Under the pieces are notes generated by a model. That model did no database searches, was not told where the DNA came from, and saw only the letters and a list, made by a program, of their open reading frames with translations. Position numbers and translations under genes: made by a program. From positions 62,001-126,000 of the forward strand of contig CAUJDF010000070.1 of the NCBI GenBank assembly GCA_963169045.1: DNA of 64,000 nt. Reading direction: 5' to 3'. Within the stretch, counting starts at the first letter, position 1. Every line of letters begins with the position of its first letter. The stretch is from Myxococcota bacterium. GTDB lineage: Bacteria > Myxococcota_A > Bradymonadia > UBA7976 > UBA1532. Positions 1-8,006 of this stretch are shown here, piece after piece.

Positions 1-2
1 CC

Positions 3-176
3 GTCACCCTGCTCGACGGCGCGCCGACGCCGCCGCCGGCCCCCCGGCCCGCCGCCGCCGCGAAGCCCGCGGCCATCCATCTGCTCGACGACCCCGACGG
101 CGCGCCCGCGAAGGCCGCGCCGGCGCCCGCGCCCCGCCCCGCCCCCGCCGGCGCGAAGATCGACCTGCTCGAGTAG
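3..176 (+). CDS. C-terminal fragment of a Pro/Ala-rich protein (5' end outside the window)
   Basis: Open frame from the window edge to TAG at 174-176. Translation VTLLDGAPTPPP...[33 protein letters not shown]; three spaced LLD/LLE motifs in a Pro/Ala linker. Confidence 0.55.
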   Translation, partial: VTLLDGAPTPPPAPRPAAAAKPAAIHLLDDPDGAPAKAAPAPAPRPAPAGAKIDLLE

Positions 177-229
177 TGTGAACGCGCGGCTCGCGGTCTG
201 TGGCGCGGCGTTCACACGCGCTCCGCGAG

Positions 230-353
230 GCGGAGCGCGGCCACGGTCGCCTCCAGGAGCCGCGGCAGTGGTTTCCGCAGGAAACCGCGGGAGCCGCCCG
301 TCGAGGCGAAGCGGAGCGCGCCCACGGTCGTCTCCAGGAGCGGCGGCAGTGGT
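230..353. repeat. Imperfect direct repeat (two 43-bp copies, 81-bp period) with a hairpin between them
   Basis: Copies at 230-272 and 311-353 match at 40/43 positions (GCGGAGCGCGsCCACGGTCGyCTCCAGGAGCsGCGGCAGTGGT). Perfect hairpin GGTTTCC-GCA-GGAAACC at 270-286. Confidence 0.8.
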
Positions 354-444
354 CTGACCCGGTGCCGCCCCGCGAGACGCGTCGCCTGCAACGGGTGGCA
401 CGCCCCGTGCTCACCTCCGAGACGACGCCGTGCCCGGAGGAAAC

Positions 445-1089
445 ATGTTGGTCCGCCTGTCCATCCCGCTGCTCGCCGTGACCCTCGCCGCCCCGGCGCT
501 GGCGCACCCCCCCGAGTGGGAGGCGCACCCGTTCCAGCTCGGGCCGCGCCTCGGGCACCTGCGGCTGACCGACGTCGAGACCGACGAGGAGCTCGACCTC
601 GGCGGCTTCGGCGCCTACCTGCGCTGGCGCATCTCGCGGCGGTTCGCGCTCGAGGGATCGTTCGACCTCTTCGCCGCCGAGCAGCGCTGGGACGAGGAGG
701 CCGGCGAGGGCACCGTGACCCGGGTGACCGTGCCGATGATGGTCTCCGGGCTCTTCCATCTGTTCCCCGAGGGTGACTTCCAGCTGTACGGCCTCCTCGG
801 CCTCGGCGTGGCCGGGCATGCCATCGCGTACCGCGAGCTCGGCGAGCAGCTCAGCTTCCCGTCGCCCGTCTTCCAGCTCGGCCTCGGCGCGCGCCTGCAG
901 GTGAGCCCGAACGTGATCCTCGACGCCTCCATCCGCGGCCTCACGCTGAACCAGCGCGCCGACGAGATGGAGCGCGAGCCCCTGCCCGAGGGCGCCACCG
1001 CCGCCGGCCCCGTCGACTACCGGCCGCGCGACGGCGACCGCCAGATCTCCGGCGGCATGCTCACCGTGGGCGTCCTCATCGGCATGTAG
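445..1089 (+). CDS. Secreted outer-membrane beta-barrel-like protein
   Basis: GGAGG at 436-440 before ATG 445; signal peptide MLVRLSIPLLAVTLAAPALA; alternating amphipathic strands (LRWRISRRFALEGSFDLF, FQLYGLLGLGVAG). Confidence 0.6.
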   Translation: MLVRLSIPLLAVTLAAPALAHPPEWEAHPFQLGPRLGHLRLTDVETDEELDLGGFGAYLRWRISRRFALEGSFDLFAAEQRWDEEAGEGTVTRVTVPMMVSGLFHLFPEGDFQLYGLLGLGVAGHAIAYRELGEQLSFPSPVFQLGLGARLQVSPNVILDASIRGLTLNQRADEMEREPLPEGATAAGPVDYRPRDGDRQISGGMLTVGVLIGM

Positions 1090-1133
1090 CCTCCATTCGA
1101 CGGCACGCCGCCGGTCGTGGTATGGGGGGCGCG

Positions 1134-1640
1134 ATGACCGCCCAAAAGCGCCTGCTGACGCTCTTCGCCTTCGCCGCGCCGGTGTTCGTGCTCGACCTGC
1201 TGCTCAAGCACTGGGTGCTCGACCACATGGCGTTCCGCGCGACGATCCCGCTGCTCGACGGCTGGTTCGCGCTGACGCACGCGCGCAACGAGGGCGCCGC
1301 GTGGAGCATGCTCGCCGGCCAGAAGTGGCTGCTCGTGACGTTCGCCGTCGTCGCGTCGGGCGCGATCATCTGGCACGCGTCGAAGGCGAAGACGGCGAAG
1401 CCCACCTACATCGCCGCGCTGGGCCTGCTGCTCGGCGGCGCCGTCGGCAACCTCGTCGACCGCCTGCGCTGGGGCTGGGTGGTCGACATGTTCGACCTGC
1501 AGAACGGCAGCGGGAAGAACGTCTTCCCGATCTTCAACGTCGCCGACATCGCCATCAACGTGGGCGTCGGCCTGCTGCTGCTCCTGTCGTTCATCGAGGC
1601 GCGCCGCGAGAAGCGCGCGAAGGCCGCGCAGCGCGCCTGA
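1134..1640 (+). CDS. lspA: Lipoprotein signal peptidase (signal peptidase II)
   Basis: LspA motifs: ARNEGAAWS, GNLVDRLRWGWVVDMFDL, FPIFNVADIAINVG; four hydrophobic segments. Confidence 0.92.
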   Translation: MTAQKRLLTLFAFAAPVFVLDLLLKHWVLDHMAFRATIPLLDGWFALTHARNEGAAWSMLAGQKWLLVTFAVVASGAIIWHASKAKTAKPTYIAALGLLLGGAVGNLVDRLRWGWVVDMFDLQNGSGKNVFPIFNVADIAINVGVGLLLLLSFIEARREKRAKAAQRA

Positions 1641-1699
1641 ACGTTGTCGCGCATCCGTCGTTTCGCTTACGCTCCGCCCCCGAAGAAGGGGGACAGCCG

Positions 1700-3610
1700 A
1701 TGCGATGGAACGGATTGTGGGCGCTCGCCGCGGCGGCGGCGCTCGCCGGCTGCGAGGGCAGCACGGACGACGGCACGAACGCGCGGGGGGACGCGGCGCC
1801 CGGCGCCGACGCCGCGCCCGGCGACGACGCGGCGACCGACGCCGGGCCGACGCCCGACATGGGCGGCGAGCCGGAGGATCCCGGCGCGCTGATCGCGGTG
1901 CGCATGGACAGCCAGGTCGGCGTGCTGCTCGACGAGGTGCCCGAGTCGATGCGCGAGCGCGTGGCGACGGCCATCCTCGCGAAGCCGGCGGCCTTCTGGG
2001 AGGCCCGCGCGCGGCGTCAGGTCGAGGCGACCACCTACCGCCTCAGCTACCGGAACTTCTTCTACGACGACAAGGGCCAGCTGCCGCTGCCGCCTGCCGA
2101 GCAGTGGCGCTTCACCGTCGGCGCGCCCTCGCGCGGCATGGTCGACGGCCACGACCTCGTGCTCGTCGACTATGCGTTCGAGAGCACGCTGCTCACCGAC
2201 GTGGCCTCGGTGACGACGTCGGAGGAGGCGCTCGGGACGGTCGGCGGCATGTGGGAGGAGCCGTTCTCGCTGCCCGTCGATCCGGAGCTCGTGCTCGAGC
2301 GCACCGGCTACGCCTGCATGGACGAGGCGGACTTCCCGCCGAACAGCGTCGACAGCGAGAACGCGCTGCAGTTCTACGACCAGGACTGCGAGGGCGGCCC
2401 CACCGACTGCCACCTCACCGAGCCCATCCCGACGCACGACTGCGTCACCACCGTGCGCGGCACCATCGGCGTCGCCGAGACGACGATGCAGTTCGAGCGC
2501 CTCGCCTGGGACGCCGCCCTCGCCGACATGGTGCGCGTCGGCGCGCCGACCATCGACGGCGCGGAGCTCGAGGTGATCGGCGCGGGTCTCGAGAACAACC
2601 GCCTCATCTACCGCTACTTCCCCGCCGACTCCTGCGCCATCGCCGAGGGCTGCATCGGCGGCCCCGGCTGGCGGCGCCTGCTGCAGTTCGACGCCTCGGT
2701 GAAGAACCTCGGCAAGCGCCCGGTGCACATCGGCGACGTGAGCGAGGAGTCGCTGGCGGCCCAGCACAACATGTTCGAGTTCAGCGCCTGCCACGAGCAC
2801 AACCACTTCAGCCACTACGGCGCGTTCTCGTACGGCAACGGCGACCAGCAGCTCGGCTCGAAGAAGGCCTTCTGCCTCGAGAGCGTGACCCGCTACGGCA
2901 ACAACGAATTCTCGCCGCTCACGCACCCGTACGGCTGCCACTTCCAGGGCGTGCAGGCGGGCTGGGGCGACGACTACATCGCCGGCCTCGACTGCCAGTG
3001 GGTCGACGTGACGCCCGTCGACACCTCGGCGGGCCCGGTCACCGCGCCGCTGACGTTCCACCTCAACCCGGACGGCTTCCTCTGCGAGGGCAACCCCGTC
3101 CTCGACGGCGAGGACCTCACGTTCGAGCCGACCGACTTCCGCACCGAGGCCGGCGCGGTCGTCGACCGCATCGTCTGCGAGCAGACGCCGGGCTACGACG
3201 CCAACAACGTGGGCACGCTCGACGTGACGGTGCCGCCCGACGGCAGCTACGTCACGACCGAGTGCAAGCGCGGCCAGCTCGGCGAGCGCCGCAACTGCGG
3301 CTTCACCGAGGCGCGCGACCAGGTCGACTGCCCGCCCGGCCAGCCGGTGCGCCTGCGCTGCTCCACCCCCGGCGGCGCCGCCCCGCAGGTGCTGCGCGTC
3401 TGCGATCACAGCGCGGCCCTCGGCACCGGCATCGCGTGCACCTACCTCGAGTCGCTGACGACCGTGACCGCCGACGCCGCCGGCGTCGACGTCGAGTTCA
3501 CCTGCCCCGCGATGCGCGACCCGATGGAGCCCGGCGGCGCCTACTCGCTCTTCACGACGCCCGTCTTCGCCGAGGACGCGGCCGCGCCCGTCACCTGCGC
3601 GCCGCGCTGA
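1700..3610 (+). CDS. Lysyl oxidase-like lipoprotein
   Basis: Lipobox LAGC; His-rich Cu-site-like CHEHNHFSHYGAF; GSKKAFCLES; GVQAGWGDDYIAGLDCQWVDVT resembles the lysyl oxidase core (QGISPGWxDxYxxxLDCQWIDIT). Confidence 0.75.
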   Translation: MRWNGLWALAAAAALAGCEGSTDDGTNARGDAAPGADAAPGDDAATDAGPTPDMGGEPEDPGALIAVRMDSQVGVLLDEVPESMRERVATAILAKPAAFWEARARRQVEATTYRLSYRNFFYDDKGQLPLPPAEQWRFTVGAPSRGMVDGHDLVLVDYAFESTLLTDVASVTTSEEALGTVGGMWEEPFSLPVDPELVLERTGYACMDEADFPPNSVDSENALQFYDQDCEGGPTDCHLTEPIPTHDCVTTVRGTIGVAETTMQFERLAWDAALADMVRVGAPTIDGAELEVIGAGLENNRLIYRYFPADSCAIAEGCIGGPGWRRLLQFDASVKNLGKRPVHIGDVSEESLAAQHNMFEFSACHEHNHFSHYGAFSYGNGDQQLGSKKAFCLESVTRYGNNEFSPLTHPYGCHFQGVQAGWGDDYIAGLDCQWVDVTPVDTSAGPVTAPLTFHLNPDGFLCEGNPVLDGEDLTFEPTDFRTEAGAVVDRIVCEQTPGYDANNVGTLDVTVPPDGSYVTTECKRGQLGERRNCGFTEARDQVDCPPGQPVRLRCSTPGGAAPQVLRVCDHSAALGTGIACTYLESLTTVTADAAGVDVEFTCPAMRDPMEPGGAYSLFTTPVFAEDAAAPVTCAPR

Positions 3611-3662
3611 GCCGCGCGAAACGCGTCTTGGCCCCCGAAAATCGATCCTCGCGCACGAAAGT

Positions 3663-3722
3663 CGGGGATCTGGCCCCCTGATCCGCAACTCCGCCGAACG
3701 TATTTCGGGATCTGGCCCCCAG
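3663..3722. repeat. Direct repeat of GGGATCTGGCCCCC (two copies, 43 bp apart)
   Basis: Copies begin at 3665 and 3708. A related TTGGCCCCCGAAAATC lies just upstream. Confidence 0.7.
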
Positions 3723-3739
3723 GTCCCGAATCCTTTTCG

Positions 3740-3779
3740 GCGGAGATGCGCACAAGGGGGGCCTTGTGCGCATCTTCGC
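3740..3779. repeat. Long hairpin (14 bp perfect core stem, extended to about 18 bp with one G-U)
   Basis: AGATGCGCACAAGG-GGGG-CCTTGTGCGCATCT, arms 3744-3757 and 3762-3775, flanked by further pairing. Confidence 0.85.
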
Positions 3780-3844
3780 GCGTCGGCGAGGCGTTCCGGG
3801 CCGCCCGATGGCGTCGCGGCGCATGTGTCGCGTATCTTCAGGGC

Positions 3845-4438
3845 ATGCCGATCCCTCACTCCAAGTCTCGCCTCGCGACGTACGAAGACCTGCTGCGCCT
3901 GCCCGAGGACGTGCGCGCCGAGATCATCGGCGGCGAGATCGTCGAGAAGGCGGCGCCGACCTTCGAGCATGGCCGGACGCAACGACGTCTCGGAGCGCAG
4001 GTCGAACCGTTCGAGCGCCGGAGCGGGCACGGCGGCCCGGGTGGCTGGTGGATCGGCTCGGAGGTCGACGTCGAGTACGAGGACCACGAGCTCTACCGGC
4101 ACGATCTCGTCGGATGGCGCCGCGACCGCATGCCGGAGATGCCTCGCGATCGCCCGGTCCGCATCCGGCCCGACTGGGTCTGCGAGATCCTCTCGCCGTC
4201 GAACTGGGCGAACGACACGGTCGCGAAGTTCCGCACGCTCCAGCGCCACGGCGTCCCGCACTACTGGATCGTCGACCTCGAGCACGCGGTGCTGACCGTC
4301 TATCGCTTCCACGACGGGATCTACGGGGTCGCCGCCGTCGCCCAGCCCGGCGAGCGCGCCCGCCTCGAGCCGTTCGGCGAGCTCGAGATGCAGGTCGGCG
4401 TCCTCTTCGGCCAGGACCCGGACGATCAGGCGTCGTAG
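3845..4438 (+). CDS. Uma2 family (DUF820) endonuclease-like protein
   Basis: TYEDLLRLPEDVRAEIIGGEIVEKAAPT; PDWVCEILSPSNWANDTVAKFRTLQRHGVPHYWIVDLEHAVLTVY, the Uma2 ExxSPSN..D...K...Y...GV.eYWiVD signature. Confidence 0.88.
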   Translation: MPIPHSKSRLATYEDLLRLPEDVRAEIIGGEIVEKAAPTFEHGRTQRRLGAQVEPFERRSGHGGPGGWWIGSEVDVEYEDHELYRHDLVGWRRDRMPEMPRDRPVRIRPDWVCEILSPSNWANDTVAKFRTLQRHGVPHYWIVDLEHAVLTVYRFHDGIYGVAAVAQPGERARLEPFGELEMQVGVLFGQDPDDQAS

Positions 4439-6408
4439 TCGCGCTCGCCGACGGCCGTGAACAGGCGGTCGGCGACGCTCGGCGGCGGCTCGATCCACTT
4501 GAGCGCGCGCCACGCGTCGCGCACCTCGACGGGCGGCAGCGCGAGGTGCAGCGCGGCGCGGCGCTCCGGCGCCGGCATCCGGCCGAAGTCGGGCCCCTGC
4601 CCCGTGAGGCGCGCGAGCCGCACCTCGTGGCGCTCCATCGCCTTCTCGATCGAGTCGAGGTGCACGGTGGGCGGCGGCGGGTACTCCGAGGTGAAGATGA
4701 GACCGTCGGCGCCTTCGCAGCCGGCGCCGTCGAAGGTCAGCGCGGTCGAGAGGACGCGCGCCATCGCCGCGCCGAGGCCGTGGAACCAGTAGCCGGGCAG
4801 CCACGCGGCGGTGCCGTCCGGCAGGCCGAGGAAGCGCAGGTAGGCGCCCGCCGCGGCCCGCGACAGCACCGCGCCCGGGCGACTGTGGAACCGCGTCGGC
4901 CCGGCCTCGCCGCTCACGCGCACCTTGAGGTCGCGGCCGCTGCGCCCGACGACCTCGCCCGAGCGCCCGGCGAGCGTGAGGCGCTGGCCGACCTCGGCGG
5001 TGCCGACGGTGCCGAGCGCCTGCCCGGTCATGGCGTCGTAGACGGCGAGCACGTTCTCGTTCGACAGCTGCGAGTGCATGCGCCCGCGCTCGAACGCCTC
5101 GCTCAGCCCCTCGGCGGGCAGGAAGACGCCGCGGCCGTCCATGTGGAACCAGTCCGTCCGCGCGTGCAGCACCGCGGCGAGGCGCGCCGGCGTCCAGTAC
5201 GCCGCCTGCCACGGCGGCAGCCGCTCGAGCAGCGCTTCGACGGTCAGCGTGCGGCGCGGGTTCTGGTGCAGCAACGACGCCGCCTGCTGCACCGCGGTCG
5301 CCGGGTGGTACGGCCACAGGTCGGCGCAGAGGTCGCCCTGCGCGGCGCGGTCGACGAGGAAGGCGAAGCGCAATGCTTCCGAGGGCTTGCGCGCGAGCAG
5401 CAGCGCCCCGGCGCGCCCCGTGCGGCGGCCCGCGCGGCCCACGCGCTGCAGGAACGACGAGACGTCCGGCGGCGGTCCGAAGAGCGCCACGCGGTCCACG
5501 TCGCCGATGTCGATGCCGAGCTCGAGCGTCGTCGTCGCCACGCACATCGCGTGGCGCCGCGACAGGAAGGCGGCCTCGACGCGCTCGCGCTCCTCGCGCA
5601 GCAGGCTGCCGTGGTGCACGTACACCGCGTCGCCGAGCGGCGGCCGGCCGCGCAGCGCGTGCGCCAGCTTCTCCGCGTCGTTGCGCGCGTTCACGAACAC
5701 GAGCGTCTTGCCGGAGAGGCCCGCGAGCGCCTCGATCGCCTCCGCCACGCTGCGCGCGGGGCGGGCCTCCACGTCGAGCTGGCGCGGCCCCGCCGGCACG
5801 CTCACCACGAGCGGATCGACGAGGTAGCGCGCCGCCACGGCCTCGGGGTGGGCCACCGTCGCCGACGCGCCCGCCACCTGCAGGCGCGCGCCCGCGCTCC
5901 CGACGAGGCGCCGCAGGCGCCAGGTGAGCGCCGCGAGCTGGTCGCCGCGCGACGTCCCCGCCAGCAGGTGCAGCTCGTCGAGCAGCAGCCAGCGCACGTG
6001 CTGCAGCGCCGCCGGACGCCGCGCCAGCCACGAGTCGAGGCCCTCGGGCGTCGTCAGCAGGACGTCCGCCTCGAGGTCGGCGGCGTTGCGGTCCGCGGTG
6101 TGCCGCGCCAGGCGGAAGTGAAGGCGGCGCGCCGGCGGCTCGAGGCGGCGGTGCGCGTCGTTCACGAGCGCGCGGGTCGGGCACACGTAGATCACGCGCG
6201 GCCCCTCGGCTCGCGACGTCGCCAGCGACTCGAACGCGGCGGCGACGAGCGCTTCGGTCTTGCCGCCGGCCGTCTGCGCGCACAGCAGGCACTCGCGCCC
6301 GTCGAGCATCGGCGGGATGCCCGCGCGCTGGATGGGGAGCAGGTCCGGGTGGTGCGCGAAGAGCGCGTACCAGGCGGAGCGCAGGCGGTCCCGCAGCTCG
6401 CCGGTCAC
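4426..6408 (-). CDS. Lhr/BrxHI-like DEAD/DEAH-box helicase (gene 4 of the candidate defence cassette)
   Basis: Walker A AQTAGGKTEA, DELH box, GASAT, TTTLELGIDIGDVDRV, FLQRVGRAGR. GTG start at 6408 overlaps the upstream stop (GTGA). Confidence 0.88.
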   Translation of the reverse strand: MTGELRDRLRSAWYALFAHHPDLLPIQRAGIPPMLDGRECLLCAQTAGGKTEALVAAAFESLATSRAEGPRVIYVCPTRALVNDAHRRLEPPARRLHFRLARHTADRNAADLEADVLLTTPEGLDSWLARRPAALQHVRWLLLDELHLLAGTSRGDQLAALTWRLRRLVGSAGARLQVAGASATVAHPEAVAARYLVDPLVVSVPAGPRQLDVEARPARSVAEAIEALAGLSGKTLVFVNARNDAEKLAHALRGRPPLGDAVYVHHGSLLREERERVEAAFLSRRHAMCVATTTLELGIDIGDVDRVALFGPPPDVSSFLQRVGRAGRRTGRAGALLLARKPSEALRFAFLVDRAAQGDLCADLWPYHPATAVQQAASLLHQNPRRTLTVEALLERLPPWQAAYWTPARLAAVLHARTDWFHMDGRGVFLPAEGLSEAFERGRMHSQLSNENVLAVYDAMTGQALGTVGTAEVGQRLTLAGRSGEVVGRSGRDLKVRVSGEAGPTRFHSRPGAVLSRAAAGAYLRFLGLPDGTAAWLPGYWFHGLGAAMARVLSTALTFDGAGCEGADGLIFTSEYPPPPTVHLDSIEKAMERHEVRLARLTGQGPDFGRMPAPERRAALHLALPPVEVRDAWRALKWIEPPPSVADRLFTAVGERDYDA

Positions 6409-7811
6409 AGGAACAGGCGCTTCACGCCGTCGATGAACTTCGGCACGCGGTCCGGCGTCCAGCGCGCGAGGTCGAGCAGCTCGACGACGAACTTCACGGC
6501 GGCGCGGGGCGATGCGAACCGGCCGCTGCTCAGCCCGGTGTGGATGAGCTCGCCGAGCAGCGCCGAGAGCGGCTCGACGCGGTTGGCGAGCGGCGGGTGG
6601 CGGCGCGCGTAGACGAGGACGAGCTTGCGCGCGAGCTGGCGGTAGTCCTCGAGGCCGAGCGCCGAGAGCTCGGCGACGCGCTCGCGCCGCACCATCCCGT
6701 GCACGACGTCGTCGGCGTCGCGCAGCGGCGTCATCGCGAGGACGACGTAGATCGGGCTGTCGGGGCCGAAGCGGTGCGGCAGCGTCTTGAGCGCGCCGAA
6801 GCCGCCGCGCGGCTCGTTCGCCGGCACGAACGGCAGCTCGGCGGCGGGCAGCGCGGCGGCCATGAGCGCGCGGAAGAGGCGCTCCGCGAAGCCGCGGTTC
6901 TCGCTGTTCAGCGAACGGAAGAGCTCGCCCTCGTCGAGCAGGACGACGAGCCCGCGCCAGCCGCTGGCGCGCGCGAGGCCGGCCATCCCGCTCAACAGAT
7001 ACGCGTACACGTGCGCCCACGGCCGGTAGTCGAGCAGCGGCGGCAGCCGGTCGTCGCCGGCGAGGCCGAAGCCGTCGTTGAGCTCGGGCGTGTACGCCTG
7101 CGGCGAGCCCTCGAGCCAGTCGCAGAGCGGCGCCGCCGCCTCGCTGCCGAGCCGCTCGAAGAGACGCAGCGCCGGCGTCAGGTACAGATGCCGTTCGCGA
7201 TCGAAGCGCTTGCGGACGGCCTCGCTGGCGACCGCGCGCTCGAGCAGCGGCAGCACGCCGCGCGCCGTCTCGCCGTCGGGATACGAGAGATCGCTGGCGA
7301 GCGGGCGGTAGACGCGGCGCGGATGACTCGCCGGCACGTCGACCGGATCGAGCGAGGCGCGCGCGACGACGTAGCCCTCGTGGAGCGCGCGGGTGGCGAC
7401 GCACTCGAGCAGATGCGTCTTGCCGCTGCCGTAATCGCCGAGGACGACGCGCGCCGAGCCGCCACGCGCCTCGACCTCGCGCAGGTCGGCCTCGATCGCG
7501 GCCAGCTCGCGCTCGCGCCCGACCGTGTAGAGATCGAGCCCGCCGCCGGGGACGGTGCCGAGACGCAGCGCTTCGAGGAGCTGCAGCTGCTCCGGCTCCG
7601 CCGGGTCGACCGTGATCTCCGGGGCTTCGGACGATGCGCTCTCGAACGGCAGGACGCGCAGCTCGCGCAGCGGGACCTGGATGTCGACGGCGCCGTAGCG
7701 CTCGAAGTGGACGACGATCGCGCGGCCGCCGCGGACGACGTCGCGCACGCGGCCGGCGCCGTACTGCTCGTGGAGGACGGGGGTGCCCGGGAGCGGCGTT
7801 TCGGCAGTCAC
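6405..7811 (-). CDS. BREX/Shango-type P-loop ATPase (BrxD-like, DUF2791-type) with N-terminal Tudor/CarD-like domain
   Basis: VVLGDYGSGKTHLLECVATRALHEGYVVARASLDPVDVPASHPRRVYRPLA; GLVVLLDEGELFRSLNSENR; N-terminus GTPVLHEQYGAGRVRDVVRGGRAIVVHFERYGAVDIQVPLRELRVLP. Confidence 0.75.
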   Translation of the reverse strand: MTAETPLPGTPVLHEQYGAGRVRDVVRGGRAIVVHFERYGAVDIQVPLRELRVLPFESASSEAPEITVDPAEPEQLQLLEALRLGTVPGGGLDLYTVGRERELAAIEADLREVEARGGSARVVLGDYGSGKTHLLECVATRALHEGYVVARASLDPVDVPASHPRRVYRPLASDLSYPDGETARGVLPLLERAVASEAVRKRFDRERHLYLTPALRLFERLGSEAAAPLCDWLEGSPQAYTPELNDGFGLAGDDRLPPLLDYRPWAHVYAYLLSGMAGLARASGWRGLVVLLDEGELFRSLNSENRGFAERLFRALMAAALPAAELPFVPANEPRGGFGALKTLPHRFGPDSPIYVVLAMTPLRDADDVVHGMVRRERVAELSALGLEDYRQLARKLVLVYARRHPPLANRVEPLSALLGELIHTGLSSGRFASPRAAVKFVVELLDLARWTPDRVPKFIDGVKRLFL

Positions 7812-7925
7812 GCCGCGACCTCCCCGTGCTCGCGCTCGCGACCGCCGCCGACGGTCAGACCGGGGCCACGATGGCCCGGCTCGCCGGCCCGGAGCGAAGC
7901 GGAGCGCCGGCGGAGCAGAGGCGAA

Positions 7926-8001
7926 GCCGCAGACTCTGCGGCGGCGAGCCTCCGATTCACTCGCGCGCAGCGAGAGCAGAACGGACAGGAGTCCGTTCTG
8001 C
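7926..8001. terminator. Two hairpins in the gap between the two ATPase genes
   Basis: Perfect stem GCAGAACGGAC-AGGA-GTCCGTTCTGC (7976-8001), 6 nt beyond the stop of the 8007-9299 gene; second stem GCCGCAG-ACT-CTGCGGC (7926-7942). Confidence 0.55.
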
Positions 8002-8006
8002 GGGTG

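Noticed and set aside
1667-6292. 1541-aa minus-strand ORF and similar giant ORFs (e.g. 22587-27308, 37867-42789, 43578-48197, 48829-52686)
   Set aside because: GC-rich antisense or shifted-frame artefacts: Arg/Ala/Gly-rich translations lying over well-supported genes in other frames. Only the subregions with recognisable motifs were kept.
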